Source: Paenibacillus radicis (ex Gao et al. 2016) | GTDB taxonomy: Bacteria; Bacillota; Bacilli; Paenibacillales; Paenibacillaceae | DNA: 42,348 nt | NCBI RefSeq assembly: GCF_014641555.1 | Contig: NZ_BMHY01000013.1 | Span: forward strand, 1 to 42,348 | Direction of reading: 5' to 3' | Shown here: piece after piece, positions 7,562-15,302 of the stretch | How the letters are laid out: every line of letters starts with the position of its first letter | Numbering within the stretch: the first letter of the stretch is position 1 | The notes under the pieces: generated by a model | Seen by the model: the letters and a program-made list of their open reading frames with translations, nothing else | What the model was told of the DNA's origin: nothing | Databases searched by the model: none | Position numbers and translations under genes: made by a program

Positions 7562-8428
7562 TTGTTAAGAGGTCTTTATACCGCAGCGGCGGGCATGACC
7601 GCCCAGCAGCGCAGACATGATACGGTAACGAACAATATTGCGAATATAAATACGCCAGGCTACAAACAGACGAACGCGGTGGCGCGTTCTTTTCCAGAGA
7701 TGCTTCTCAGTCTGACGGGCGTTGAGCCGCAGGACGCTAAGCAAGTAGGGAGAATTAGCACAGGCGTAATGGCTGAGGAAAGCTTGTCTATCCATTTGCA
7801 GGGGGATATGCAGCAGACGGGCAAGTCTTCTGACTTTGCCATCAGCTCCAGTCTCACTGTTCCGGGCATGGCATTCGACGCCTCCGGCAAAAATGTATCC
7901 CCTGACGGAGAAGTGACCTTCCAGCCGCAAGCATTCTTTACGGTACAAAATGCGGCAGGAGAAACCCGTTATACACGGGGAGGCTCTTTTCTGCTAACGG
8001 ATCAAGGGAATCTCGTTACGGGTGACGGCTCGAATGTAATCGGTGCGAATGGACAACCTATCCGCTTTGCTGCCGGGATTAGTCTAGACGATCTCGCGCT
8101 GAATGATCAGCGCCGCTTCATTAATACGAAGACCGGCGCGGATACGGGTGTTCAATTGCTTATTACGCGTGTGGACAATCCGAATCAGCTCGTTCGTGAA
8201 GGCGATGGCAAGTATCGTCTGAACGGCGATGCGGCCGGCACGCGGCCGGTGGCTCTTAATGAAGCGGTAGCGGTTCAGCAAGGCTACATCGAACGCTCTA
8301 ATGTGGATGCGGCGCAATCTTCCGTTGACTTGATGGCGGCGCTTCGGGCTTACGAAGCGAACCAGAAGGTTGTTCAAGCTTACGACGAAAGCTTGGATAA
8401 AGCAGTTAACCAGATTGGCCGTATCTAA
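7562..8428 (+). CDS. flhO: Flagellar hook-basal body (rod) protein FlhO
   Basis: A 288-aa FlgG-family distal-rod protein exported by the flagellar apparatus. The N-terminal motif (GLYTAAAGMTAQQRRHDTVTNNIANINTPGYKQ) and the C-terminal motif (QGYIERSNVDAAQSSVDLMAALRAYEANQKVVQAYDESLDKAVNQIGRI) are the diagnostic ends of rod/hook proteins. Start TTG 7562 has GGGGAGG at 7546-7552. B. subtilis FlhO is slightly shorter (about 270 aa). It is followed by flhP after 36 nt and should be cotranscribed. Confidence 0.9.
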   Translation: MLRGLYTAAAGMTAQQRRHDTVTNNIANINTPGYKQTNAVARSFPEMLLSLTGVEPQDAKQVGRISTGVMAEESLSIHLQGDMQQTGKSSDFAISSSLTVPGMAFDASGKNVSPDGEVTFQPQAFFTVQNAAGETRYTRGGSFLLTDQGNLVTGDGSNVIGANGQPIRFAAGISLDDLALNDQRRFINTKTGADTGVQLLITRVDNPNQLVREGDGKYRLNGDAAGTRPVALNEAVAVQQGYIERSNVDAAQSSVDLMAALRAYEANQKVVQAYDESLDKAVNQIGRI

Positions 8429-8464
8429 CAACCGAAGCATCGATGAAGGGATCGTGAATCCGCA

Positions 8465-9292
8465 ATGAATAGCTCAATGATTAATGCGATGGTGTCGATG
8501 AATGGGCTTCAAAAGAAGCTGGATGTCATGGCTGATAATGTCGCTAACGTAAATACAGTAGGCTATAAGAGAAAAGAAGCAACCTTTCAGGATTTGCTGA
8601 ATACGGTTTATGAGCAGCCTGGGGAGTTTCAGCAGCAGGGGCGTTTGACGCCGCTTGGATTCAGTCAAGGCTGGGGTTCCAGACTGTCGGTTATTCAACC
8701 GAATCTGGAGCAAGGACCTATCACGGATACCGGCAATGTAGCGGACTTGGCTATTCAAGGAAATGCAATGTTTGAGGTTATTGTGGATGGTGCGGGCAAC
8801 CGCGCTTATACACGCAATGGCGCGTTTCAGTTGACGGTGAATGGAAACGGTGATACGATTTTGGCAACGGCTGAGGGATACCCGGTCGTAGCGAATGTTG
8901 CAGGCAGAGAAGGCCCTATTGTTGTTCCTGACGGATACAAGCTGCGCGTGAACCCCGATGGTTCCTTGCAGGGAGTAAAGGAAGACGGGGCTGCGATCAA
9001 TTTGGGAACCCTCAAGATCATGCAACCGTCGCGCCCTGCTGCGTTGACTCAGGTGGCCGACAATCTATTTGCGGTTGCCGGTAATATTAATGTTGATGAT
9101 GTGCTTCAGCGCATTACGCCAAACGCCGATAACGGCGTTGCCATTCTTCAAGGCGCGCTTGAGCAATCTAACGTTAATCTTACCGACGAGCTGACGGAGC
9201 TTATCAATGTGCAGCGTGCTTATCAGCTGGCAGCCAGAGCAATTACATCTAGTGATACGATGATGGGGCTGGCCAATAGTCTGCGCAGATAG
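8465..9292 (+). CDS. flhP: Flagellar hook-basal body (rod) protein FlhP
   Basis: A 275-aa FlgG-family rod protein. It begins MNSSMINAMVSMNGLQKKLDVMADNVANVNTVGYKRKEA and ends with the family C-terminus (LEQSNVNLTDELTELINVQRAYQLAARAITSSDTMMGLANSLRR). The central region carries the LAIQGNAMFEV and AYTRNGAFQL segments typical of FlgG/FlgF. The ribosome site (AAGGGA, about 14 nt before the ATG) is weak, so translation may depend on coupling to flhO. FlhO and FlhP are assigned by order and synteny. Confidence 0.9.
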   Translation: MNSSMINAMVSMNGLQKKLDVMADNVANVNTVGYKRKEATFQDLLNTVYEQPGEFQQQGRLTPLGFSQGWGSRLSVIQPNLEQGPITDTGNVADLAIQGNAMFEVIVDGAGNRAYTRNGAFQLTVNGNGDTILATAEGYPVVANVAGREGPIVVPDGYKLRVNPDGSLQGVKEDGAAINLGTLKIMQPSRPAALTQVADNLFAVAGNINVDDVLQRITPNADNGVAILQGALEQSNVNLTDELTELINVQRAYQLAARAITSSDTMMGLANSLRR

Positions 9293-9308
9293 ATAGGATG
9301 ATGGTGTA

Positions 9309-9629
9309 ATGAGTATGGCCGAAGAACGGACAGAGCTGTCACGCAGAGCTGCCGCCAACAAGGAAGCAGAGCGCAGCCGGGACAATGGCGGCGAAAAGAC
9401 GGCTGAAGAACGGCCTGCTGAAGAAGGAAAGCAGCGGAAGCAGCGTTCAACAGGAGCAAGAATAACGCTATGGCTATTGCGCAAGAGCATCGTTCCCATT
9501 ATTATGGTCATCATGCTCGTTGCGGGATTATATATTGGTTATACCGTATTGGGCAAGCAACCGGGCGATGAAGTATTCTCTTGGGGTACTTGGCAGCATA
9601 TGTACGATCTCGTGTTTTCGGACACGTAG
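9309..9629 (+). CDS. EpuA-like small single-pass membrane protein
   Basis: A 106-aa protein starting at ATG 9309 (a second ATG lies at 9315), 16 nt after flhP. Residues 1-55 are highly charged (Glu/Arg/Lys-rich, probably disordered and cytoplasmic). Residues about 59-81 form one membrane helix (IVPIIMVIMLVAGLYIGYTVLG), followed by a short outer tail with GDEVFSWGTWQHMYDLVFSDT. This resembles the EpuA family, often labelled 'DNA-directed RNA polymerase subunit beta' in databases, a label the sequence does not support. Function is unknown. It is the last gene of the flagellar-rod operon. Confidence 0.75.
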   Translation: MSMAEERTELSRRAAANKEAERSRDNGGEKTAEERPAEEGKQRKQRSTGARITLWLLRKSIVPIIMVIMLVAGLYIGYTVLGKQPGDEVFSWGTWQHMYDLVFSDT

Positions 9630-9633
9630 GGAT

Positions 9634-9687
9634 AAAAAAGGCGTGATGTCGTTTCCGTTGTGGCGGAAACGACATCACGCCTTTTTC
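9634..9687. terminator. Strong bidirectional terminator
   Basis: A 23-bp perfect stem: 9635-9657 pairs with 9664-9686 around the 6-nt loop TTGTGG. An A-run precedes and a T-run follows it, so it can terminate transcription from either strand between the convergent EpuA-like gene and the Big_2 gene. Confidence 0.93.
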
Positions 9688-9712
9688 GATTGCAGGTAAA
9701 TAAAACGCAAAT

Positions 9713-9750
9713 AAAACAGCCTCTCCGTTATGAACGGAGAGGCTGTTTTT
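9713..9750 (-). terminator. Terminator of the minus-strand Big_2 gene
   Basis: AACAGCCTCTCCGTT (9715-9729) pairs with AACGGAGAGGCTGTT (9733-9747) around the 3-nt loop ATG. Flanking A and T runs give a U-tract on either strand; the position just after the minus-strand stop codon assigns it to that gene. Confidence 0.88.
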
Positions 9751-9760
9751 AGTCTTCTTA

Positions 9761-11968
9761 CTATTTTACTGTTACGCGAACGGTTACGGTTTTACCAGCA
9801 TAGGTCGCTTTAATAGAAGCAGAGCCTTTGCCTACAGCAGTGATTCTACCGTTTACAACGGTGGCTACACTGGATTTGGAGCTCGTCCAAACAGCACCAG
9901 TTGTTGCATCTACAGGACTGCCAGTCGTATAGTTGGCAGTCAGCTTCACGGTAAATGACTGACCAGCACTTAATTTAACCGCTTTGTCCGATAGTGCCAA
10001 TGACTTCAGCTTTGGCGATACGACTACTTTCACTTCAGCGGCTTTACCTTGATAGGAGCCTGTCAGTTTGGTCGTTCCTACATCGACTGCTCTAACTGAA
10101 CTTGTGCTCTTCACAATTGCGACTTTTTCCGAAGCGGATTCCCAGTTCATCTTGGAATTGAGAGATACCGTCTTGCCGCTCTTGTAATAGCCCGTTACTT
10201 TAATCGTTTTCGAACTGGCAGGATACAGCTCTACAGTACCGGGTTCAACAACAATTTTTACGATCTCTTCTTCGATCTTCACGCGAACTGTAACCGTTTT
10301 GTTTAAGTAAGTGCCGGTTAACGTCACAGAGGAAGCTTCCAGGCCCTTCATCGTATCCGTTTTGAGAACGATGTTGTCGGAGGACGTTTTCCAAGTAATT
10401 TTCTTCGAGACATCCTCTTCTTCTCCGTCTTCGTTTACAACAGTTATGCTAGGCAACGGAAGCTCTTTGCCGATAATGGCGCTAACTTCTTTCTCGTTGG
10501 CAATTAGTTTCAGCGGCTTTACATGTACCGTTAGCGTTACTTCTGTTTTATAGCCCTGAGCGGTAGCTGTCATCACAACTTTGCCAAGTGCCTTTGCTTT
10601 CCATTTGCCGTCTTCGATAGCGACGATTTTGTCATCTGCCGTAGTCCATTTCACAAGCTTGGATACGTCGACTTTATCACCATTGAAGGTGGTTGCAAAT
10701 ACTTTAGGCAGCGCCTCGTTGCTGTCAACAAACCCGTCGAGCTCTTCTTTCTCAACCGACAAGGCGCTGATGCTCGGATAGACGGTCACATCGATGCTGC
10801 GGCTGAGCCCTTTATAGGTTACTGTAATCTTAGTCGAACCGACTGCACGGGGTTCAACTTTACCCTCATTGACAGTCGCAGCAACCGGATTGGAAGTTGT
10901 CCATACGGCATCTTTGTCCGACGTAATATTTTTCTCAACAGATGAATTATCCAATATTTCAGCTTTAAGTTGTACGAAATCGTCTTGCAGCTGCAAGTGT
11001 ATTTCTTTCTCAGGAGTAAGCTTAATAGCTTGAATAGCTGTGCGGACTACGACTTGAATCGTATCCTTCACGCCTTTGTGAGAAACGGTAATGGTAGCCG
11101 TTCCCGTACCTACTGCTGTTACAACACCTTCTTTGACAGTAGCGACCTTCGTATTGGAGCTGCTCCATTCAGCAGCCGTTGTTACTGTCTCGGTAATTCC
11201 CAATTTTGAAAGCGCGGTAGCGGTCAGCGTTTTATCATCGTCGCCGATATCCAGCTCAATGGAACCTTTAGGATCGATGGTAATCGATTTATAAGGTGAA
11301 GTTACATTCAGCTTAATGGAATCGGATTTACCTTTGTACTTGGCAGTAATCGTTGTAGTACCCGTCCCGACTAACGTAATCTCACCTTTGTTGACGGTGG
11401 CAACAGTTGCGCTGGAACTTGTCCAAGTCGCTTCGTCGGTAATGGTATCTGTTTTATTGCCTTTCGTGCCGGCAAGATCAAAGTTAAGCTTCTGACCCAG
11501 CTCAATATCTCTCGTTGCGCCTGCATCCTTATCACTCTCAAGAATGTTGACGTCATTGTATACAAAGTCAGAAATCGCTTTGATTGAAATGGTGTTTCCT
11601 TTATAAGTAGCGCTGATCGTAGCGGAACCTTTGCCAACGCCGGTCAAAACGCCTTTCTCCACTTTAACGTAGGAGGTGTTGGAGGATTTCCAGGTCGCCT
11701 CTGCCGTCACGTCCCGTTGTGTAGACGAGTTTGACAGTGTGGCGTACAGAAGAACCTCAACTTTATCATCTTCAACGAATACCTCAAGTGCCGAAGAACC
11801 GGAGTTATAATCCGCTGTGTCATATTTAAACTGAATATCTGTGACAGTTTCTTCCGCTGCGTGTGCGGTGCCGGCCAAGCTGGATAATACCAGTACGGAT
11901 GCCAGCGCTGCTGCCAGCCATTTGCGGCCTTCTTTCAGCGACTTGTTCCAATTTAAACTAAAATTCAC
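9761..11968 (-). CDS. Secreted protein with eight Big_2-like Ig domains
   Basis: A 735-aa exported protein, the only minus-strand gene here. It starts at GTG (11968-11966) with AAAGGACAGGG upstream. A signal peptide (about residues 1-37, ending TAHA-A) is followed by eight modules of about 85 aa. Each has the bacterial Ig-like group 2 pattern: a variable start, then W(K/T)SS(N/S)xxVATV, (K/N)GxITAVGxGxATITATYKGKT, then a strand of alternating Val. The last module closes the protein at VRVTVK. No SLH, LPXTG, LysM or membrane anchor is visible, so it is either released or binds the wall through the Ig modules themselves. Such repeats are common in adhesins and S-layer-associated proteins; the specific role is unknown. 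Confidence 0.85.
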   Translation of the reverse strand: MNFSLNWNKSLKEGRKWLAAALASVLVLSSLAGTAHAAEETVTDIQFKYDTADYNSGSSALEVFVEDDKVEVLLYATLSNSSTQRDVTAEATWKSSNTSYVKVEKGVLTGVGKGSATISATYKGNTISIKAISDFVYNDVNILESDKDAGATRDIELGQKLNFDLAGTKGNKTDTITDEATWTSSSATVATVNKGEITLVGTGTTTITAKYKGKSDSIKLNVTSPYKSITIDPKGSIELDIGDDDKTLTATALSKLGITETVTTAAEWSSSNTKVATVKEGVVTAVGTGTATITVSHKGVKDTIQVVVRTAIQAIKLTPEKEIHLQLQDDFVQLKAEILDNSSVEKNITSDKDAVWTTSNPVAATVNEGKVEPRAVGSTKITVTYKGLSRSIDVTVYPSISALSVEKEELDGFVDSNEALPKVFATTFNGDKVDVSKLVKWTTADDKIVAIEDGKWKAKALGKVVMTATAQGYKTEVTLTVHVKPLKLIANEKEVSAIIGKELPLPSITVVNEDGEEEDVSKKITWKTSSDNIVLKTDTMKGLEASSVTLTGTYLNKTVTVRVKIEEEIVKIVVEPGTVELYPASSKTIKVTGYYKSGKTVSLNSKMNWESASEKVAIVKSTSSVRAVDVGTTKLTGSYQGKAAEVKVVVSPKLKSLALSDKAVKLSAGQSFTVKLTANYTTGSPVDATTGAVWTSSKSSVATVVNGRITAVGKGSASIKATYAGKTVTVRVTVK

Positions 11969-12154
11969 TACATCCCTGTCCTTTCTGCGTTAAAATGTTT
12001 GTTTCTATTAATAACGGCAGAAAGAGGCTTGGAATGAAGCTTTTTGGGAAAATTTGCAGGGAAACGGTTCAATTGGTCTACGAAAAATGAGCTTTTAAAT
12101 AAGCGGGAAAAGGCGTGGATGGATACCGCTGTTTTATTTTTCATATGGTAGTTG

Positions 12155-12160
12155 TATAAT
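12155..12160 (+). promoter_or_regulatory. Possible SigA -10 box for pgsA
   Basis: TATAAT at 12155-12160 is a perfect -10 hexamer, but the hexamer 17 bp upstream (TTTTAT, 12132-12137) is a poor -35. It is the best promoter candidate in the divergent gap between the Big_2 gene and pgsA. Confidence 0.4.
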
Positions 12161-12210
12161 AATTGGGAACCTCGAAAGAGGGTTCGATAAAGGTAGAGGG
12201 GCGTGCGCGT

Positions 12211-12756
12211 TTGAATCTGCCGAATATGTTAACCTCATTGCGTTTTGTAATGATTCCTTTTTATGTCGTCGTGTTTGCCAAAGGGCATCTCATTCCGGCA
12301 TTTCTCGTTGTGGCATTAGCGGGAGTTACGGATATCCTTGACGGATATATTGCGCGGCGGAGCGGCCAGGTAACGGCGGTAGGCATGATGCTGGATCCCT
12401 TAGCGGATAAGCTGATGTTTATTACGGTTATCGTATCGCTGCTTCTTGCTGGCTACATATCCTGGGGGGCGGCAGGAGCGATCTTCCTGCGTGATATCGG
12501 TATGATTGCAGGAGGTCTCTTCTTTCATTTTCGGGGAAAAAAGACGGTGCCTGCCAACTGGATGGGGAAGCTGACGACCGTGCTGTTTTATATCGGCATT
12601 ATGTTCGTCTTCTTCAAAGCGCCGTTCGCAGAAGTGTATCTATGGGTCGTTATCGCCTTCTCGTTCGTGACCTCCGTCATGTACATTGTGTTGTTCCAGG
12701 CGTTAAATAAAATGAAGCAGGCCGAGCTGCCGCCGGCCGATGCGCCGACGCTCTGA
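12211..12756 (+). CDS. pgsA: CDP-diacylglycerol--glycerol-3-phosphate 3-phosphatidyltransferase
   Basis: A 181-aa integral membrane enzyme that makes phosphatidylglycerol phosphate from CDP-diacylglycerol. The CDP-alcohol phosphatidyltransferase signature DG-x2-AR-x8-G-x3-D-x3-D is complete (DGYIARRSGQVTAVGMMLDPLAD, about residues 45-67). Several hydrophobic helices follow, plus a short polar tail. TTG 12211 is chosen because GAGGGG at 12196-12201 precedes it and the product begins MNLPNMLTSLRF, the usual family start. A TTG at 12163 lies directly after a TATAAT-like box and has no ribosome site. Other CDP-alcohol transferases such as cardiolipin synthases of this fold are possible but less likely. 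Confidence 0.88.
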   Translation: MNLPNMLTSLRFVMIPFYVVVFAKGHLIPAFLVVALAGVTDILDGYIARRSGQVTAVGMMLDPLADKLMFITVIVSLLLAGYISWGAAGAIFLRDIGMIAGGLFFHFRGKKTVPANWMGKLTTVLFYIGIMFVFFKAPFAEVYLWVVIAFSFVTSVMYIVLFQALNKMKQAELPPADAPTL

Positions 12757-12799
12757 ATGCGTTTATTTCATTTTCCATTTAAAAAGCGAAAATTAAAAC

Positions 12800-12930
12800 C
12801 GGCATGAAAGCCGCGCAGAAATCCGGCTGCCAGAGGCTAGGGATGAACAAAGAGGCTTGGCCGCAGACGCTTCAGGTCTACAGTCAAGCCCCTTATCTTA
12901 ACCTCCGTAACTGCAGTTACGAAGGATAAG
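12800..12930 (+). promoter_or_regulatory. Structured intergenic leader before fabZ
   Basis: The gap between pgsA and fabZ holds three candidate hairpins: CGGC/GCCG at 12800-12813; GGCTTG (12854-12859) with CAAGCC (12885-12890); and a 16-bp perfect palindrome CGTAACTGCAGTTACG (12906-12921), extended by CCT/AGG and CTTATC/GATAAG flanks (about 12892-12930). None is followed by a U-run. I could not match it to a known riboswitch or T-box core. The palindrome could also be a protein-binding operator. Confidence 0.4.
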
Positions 12931-12991
12931 CATAGTTTCTGTCAACTGAAGCATTTTTATACCTACCTTATTAAAGAAAGGAGTTTTTTAC

Positions 12992-13423
12992 ATGTTGGAT
13001 ATTAATCAAATTCAAGAAATTATTCCGCACCGTCCGCCGTTTTTGCTCATTGACCGTATTTTGGAGGTTGAACCGGGGGTAAGAGCGGTAGGCATCAAAA
13101 ACGTTACGATGAACGAACCTTATTTTGTAGGTCATTTCCCGGGCTATCCGGTAATGCCGGGCGTACTGATTGTTGAGGCGCTTGCTCAGGTTGGAACGGT
13201 AGCGATGTTAATGGTGGAAGCTAACCGAGGCAAGCTGGGTTTCTTCGCCGGCATTGACGGCTTCCGTTTCCGCGATCAGGTAAAGCCTGGTGATGTGCTG
13301 ACGCTGTCGGTAGAAATTACGCGCCTGAAAGGCATGATCGGCAAAGGACAAGCCGTTGCTAAAGTGGGAGATAAAGTGGTAGCGGAGGGCGAGCTCATGT
13401 TCGCGCTGCAGGACCGCGGCTAA
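12992..13423 (+). CDS. fabZ: 3-hydroxyacyl-ACP dehydratase FabZ
   Basis: A 143-aa hot-dog-fold enzyme that dehydrates 3-hydroxyacyl-ACP in type II fatty acid synthesis. The motif HRPPFLLIDRI at 13-23, the catalytic His48 in GHFPGYPVMPGV and the catalytic Glu62 in VEALAQ are present. Length is typical for the family. ATG 12992 has AAAGGAG at 12977-12983. In B. subtilis fabZ also lies just after flhP, so synteny agrees, although four units have been inserted between them here. Confidence 0.96.
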   Translation: MLDINQIQEIIPHRPPFLLIDRILEVEPGVRAVGIKNVTMNEPYFVGHFPGYPVMPGVLIVEALAQVGTVAMLMVEANRGKLGFFAGIDGFRFRDQVKPGDVLTLSVEITRLKGMIGKGQAVAKVGDKVVAEGELMFALQDRG

Positions 13424-13483
13424 TCGCCGGATTTTTGTATCAAGGCCTGGAGTGCCTACATCTGAACTTAAGGAGATGACGAT

Positions 13484-15199
13484 TTGAGTCAAAATGAAAC
13501 GGCTGTTGCACGCTACAACGCATGGTTAAATGATCCGCTTATTGATGAAGCAACGAAAGCTGAGCTTCGCGGCCTGGCAGGCGATGACAAAGAAATTACG
13601 GACCGGTTCTACCGTGATCTTGAATTTGGCACCGGCGGTTTGCGCGGCGTCATGGGAGCGGGGACGAACCGCCTGAATGCATATACGGTCGGCAAAGCAA
13701 CACAAGGGCTCGCTAACTGGCTGCTCGCTGGAGCAAATGGCCAAGCGGCTTCGGCTGTCATTGCCCATGATTCGCGCAATCTGTCGCCTGAATTTGCGTT
13801 GGACTCCGCGCTTGTATTGGCGGCTAACGGCGTAAAAACATATCTGTTCCCATCGCTTCGGCCTACGCCACAGCTGTCGTTTGCAGTGCGCTCACTTGGC
13901 GCGTCGGCGGGTATCGTTATAACGGCAAGTCACAACCCGCCTGAATATAACGGCTACAAGGCTTACGGCTCTGACGGCTGCCAGTTGATTCCGGAGGATG
14001 CAGAGCAAGTAATCGCATCCATTCAGCAAATCGGCGGCTTTGATGAAGTGAAGCGCATAAGCCGGGAAGAAGCGGAACGTCAAGGGCTGCTTGTTTGGCT
14101 TGGAGTGGAGGCAGATGAGCAATTCATCGACACCGTCGTTGCCCAGAGTCTAAACGGCGAGTTGTTGAAAAGCGGGCTAGGCGACAAATTTAAAGTGGTA
14201 TTTACGCCGCTTCACGGAACGGGCAATATGCCTGTAAGGGAAGTATTGCGTAAAGCAGGCTTTAATAATGTTCATGTCGTTCCGGAGCAGGAGCAGCCGG
14301 ATGGTTATTTTTCTACGGTTAAATCTCCGAATCCTGAGGAACGCGAGGCGTTTACGCTTGCGATAAAACTGGCTCAGGAAACAGGTGCTGATATTATTGT
14401 CGGAACGGATCCCGATGCCGACCGGATGGGCGCGGTTGTTAAAAACAACGAAGGCGAGTATGTCGTGCTGACTGGCAACCAGTCGGGCGCATTGATGGTT
14501 CATTATGTATTGAGCCAACTGAAGGAACGCGGCCAGCTGCCGGACAATGGTGTTGTCATCAAAACGATCGTAACGAGTGAGATGGGCGCAGATATTGCCC
14601 GTTCTTATGGCGCGGCTGTTGAAAATACGCTGACAGGCTTTAAGTACATCGGTGAGAAAATGACCGCATACGAAGCGTCGGGCGAACGCACTTTTCTGTT
14701 TGGCTATGAGGAAAGCTATGGCTATCTCACTGGCACATATGCGCGTGACAAAGATGCGATTGTGGCGGCGTTATTGATCTGCGAGGCGGCGGCATACTAT
14801 AGCAGCCAAGGAAAAACGTTGTATGACGTACTGCTCGAGCTGTATGAACAGCATGGCGTTTACTTGGAAGGCCTTGAATCGCGTACGCTTAAAGGGTTAG
14901 ACGGCGTACAAAAAATTGCAGCCATCATGGATGATTGGCGCAATGCGCCGCCGGCTGATGTCAACGGCGTGAAGGTGGAGCGTGCGCTCGACTATCTGGC
15001 TGGTCTCGACGGCTTGCGTCCGGAGAATGTATTGAAATTCATGCTTGCTGACGGATCATGGTTCTGCTTGCGTCCATCCGGCACGGAGCCGAAGATCAAA
15101 GTGTATTTCGCAGTGCGCGGTCAATCGACTGAGCAAGCGGCGGAAGCGCTGGCGAAGCTGCGTACAGCCGTTATGGAAAGAGTAGACCGGAACGGTTAG
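13484..15199 (+). CDS. pgcA: Phosphoglucomutase/phosphomannomutase (PgcA type)
   Basis: A 571-aa alpha-D-phosphohexomutase that would interconvert glucose-6-phosphate and glucose-1-phosphate (or the mannose forms), supplying nucleotide sugars for envelope glycans. The active-site loop TASHNP carries the phosphoserine Ser149. The metal loop GTDPDADR has Asp309, Asp311 and Asp313. The sugar loop is GYEESYG at 407-413 and the phosphate loop RPSGTEPK lies near 525. All four domains appear complete. TTG 13484 has AAGGAG at 13470-13475. The length and GYEES loop favour the PgcA (YhxB) branch over GlmM; substrate preference cannot be read from the sequence. Confidence 0.92.
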   Translation: MSQNETAVARYNAWLNDPLIDEATKAELRGLAGDDKEITDRFYRDLEFGTGGLRGVMGAGTNRLNAYTVGKATQGLANWLLAGANGQAASAVIAHDSRNLSPEFALDSALVLAANGVKTYLFPSLRPTPQLSFAVRSLGASAGIVITASHNPPEYNGYKAYGSDGCQLIPEDAEQVIASIQQIGGFDEVKRISREEAERQGLLVWLGVEADEQFIDTVVAQSLNGELLKSGLGDKFKVVFTPLHGTGNMPVREVLRKAGFNNVHVVPEQEQPDGYFSTVKSPNPEEREAFTLAIKLAQETGADIIVGTDPDADRMGAVVKNNEGEYVVLTGNQSGALMVHYVLSQLKERGQLPDNGVVIKTIVTSEMGADIARSYGAAVENTLTGFKYIGEKMTAYEASGERTFLFGYEESYGYLTGTYARDKDAIVAALLICEAAAYYSSQGKTLYDVLLELYEQHGVYLEGLESRTLKGLDGVQKIAAIMDDWRNAPPADVNGVKVERALDYLAGLDGLRPENVLKFMLADGSWFCLRPSGTEPKIKVYFAVRGQSTEQAAEALAKLRTAVMERVDRNG

Positions 15200-15302
15200 T
15201 TATATAAGGAAAGTATTGTTTTATAAAAATCGAATGAATTGCCAAAAAGAATGGCGGATTACAGGCTATATCCGGCATTAAGCAATGGAACGGAGGATTG
15301 TC

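Noticed and set aside
12757..12991. T-box, c-di-GMP or FapR element before fabZ
   Set aside because: None of the conserved cores I know for these elements is present.
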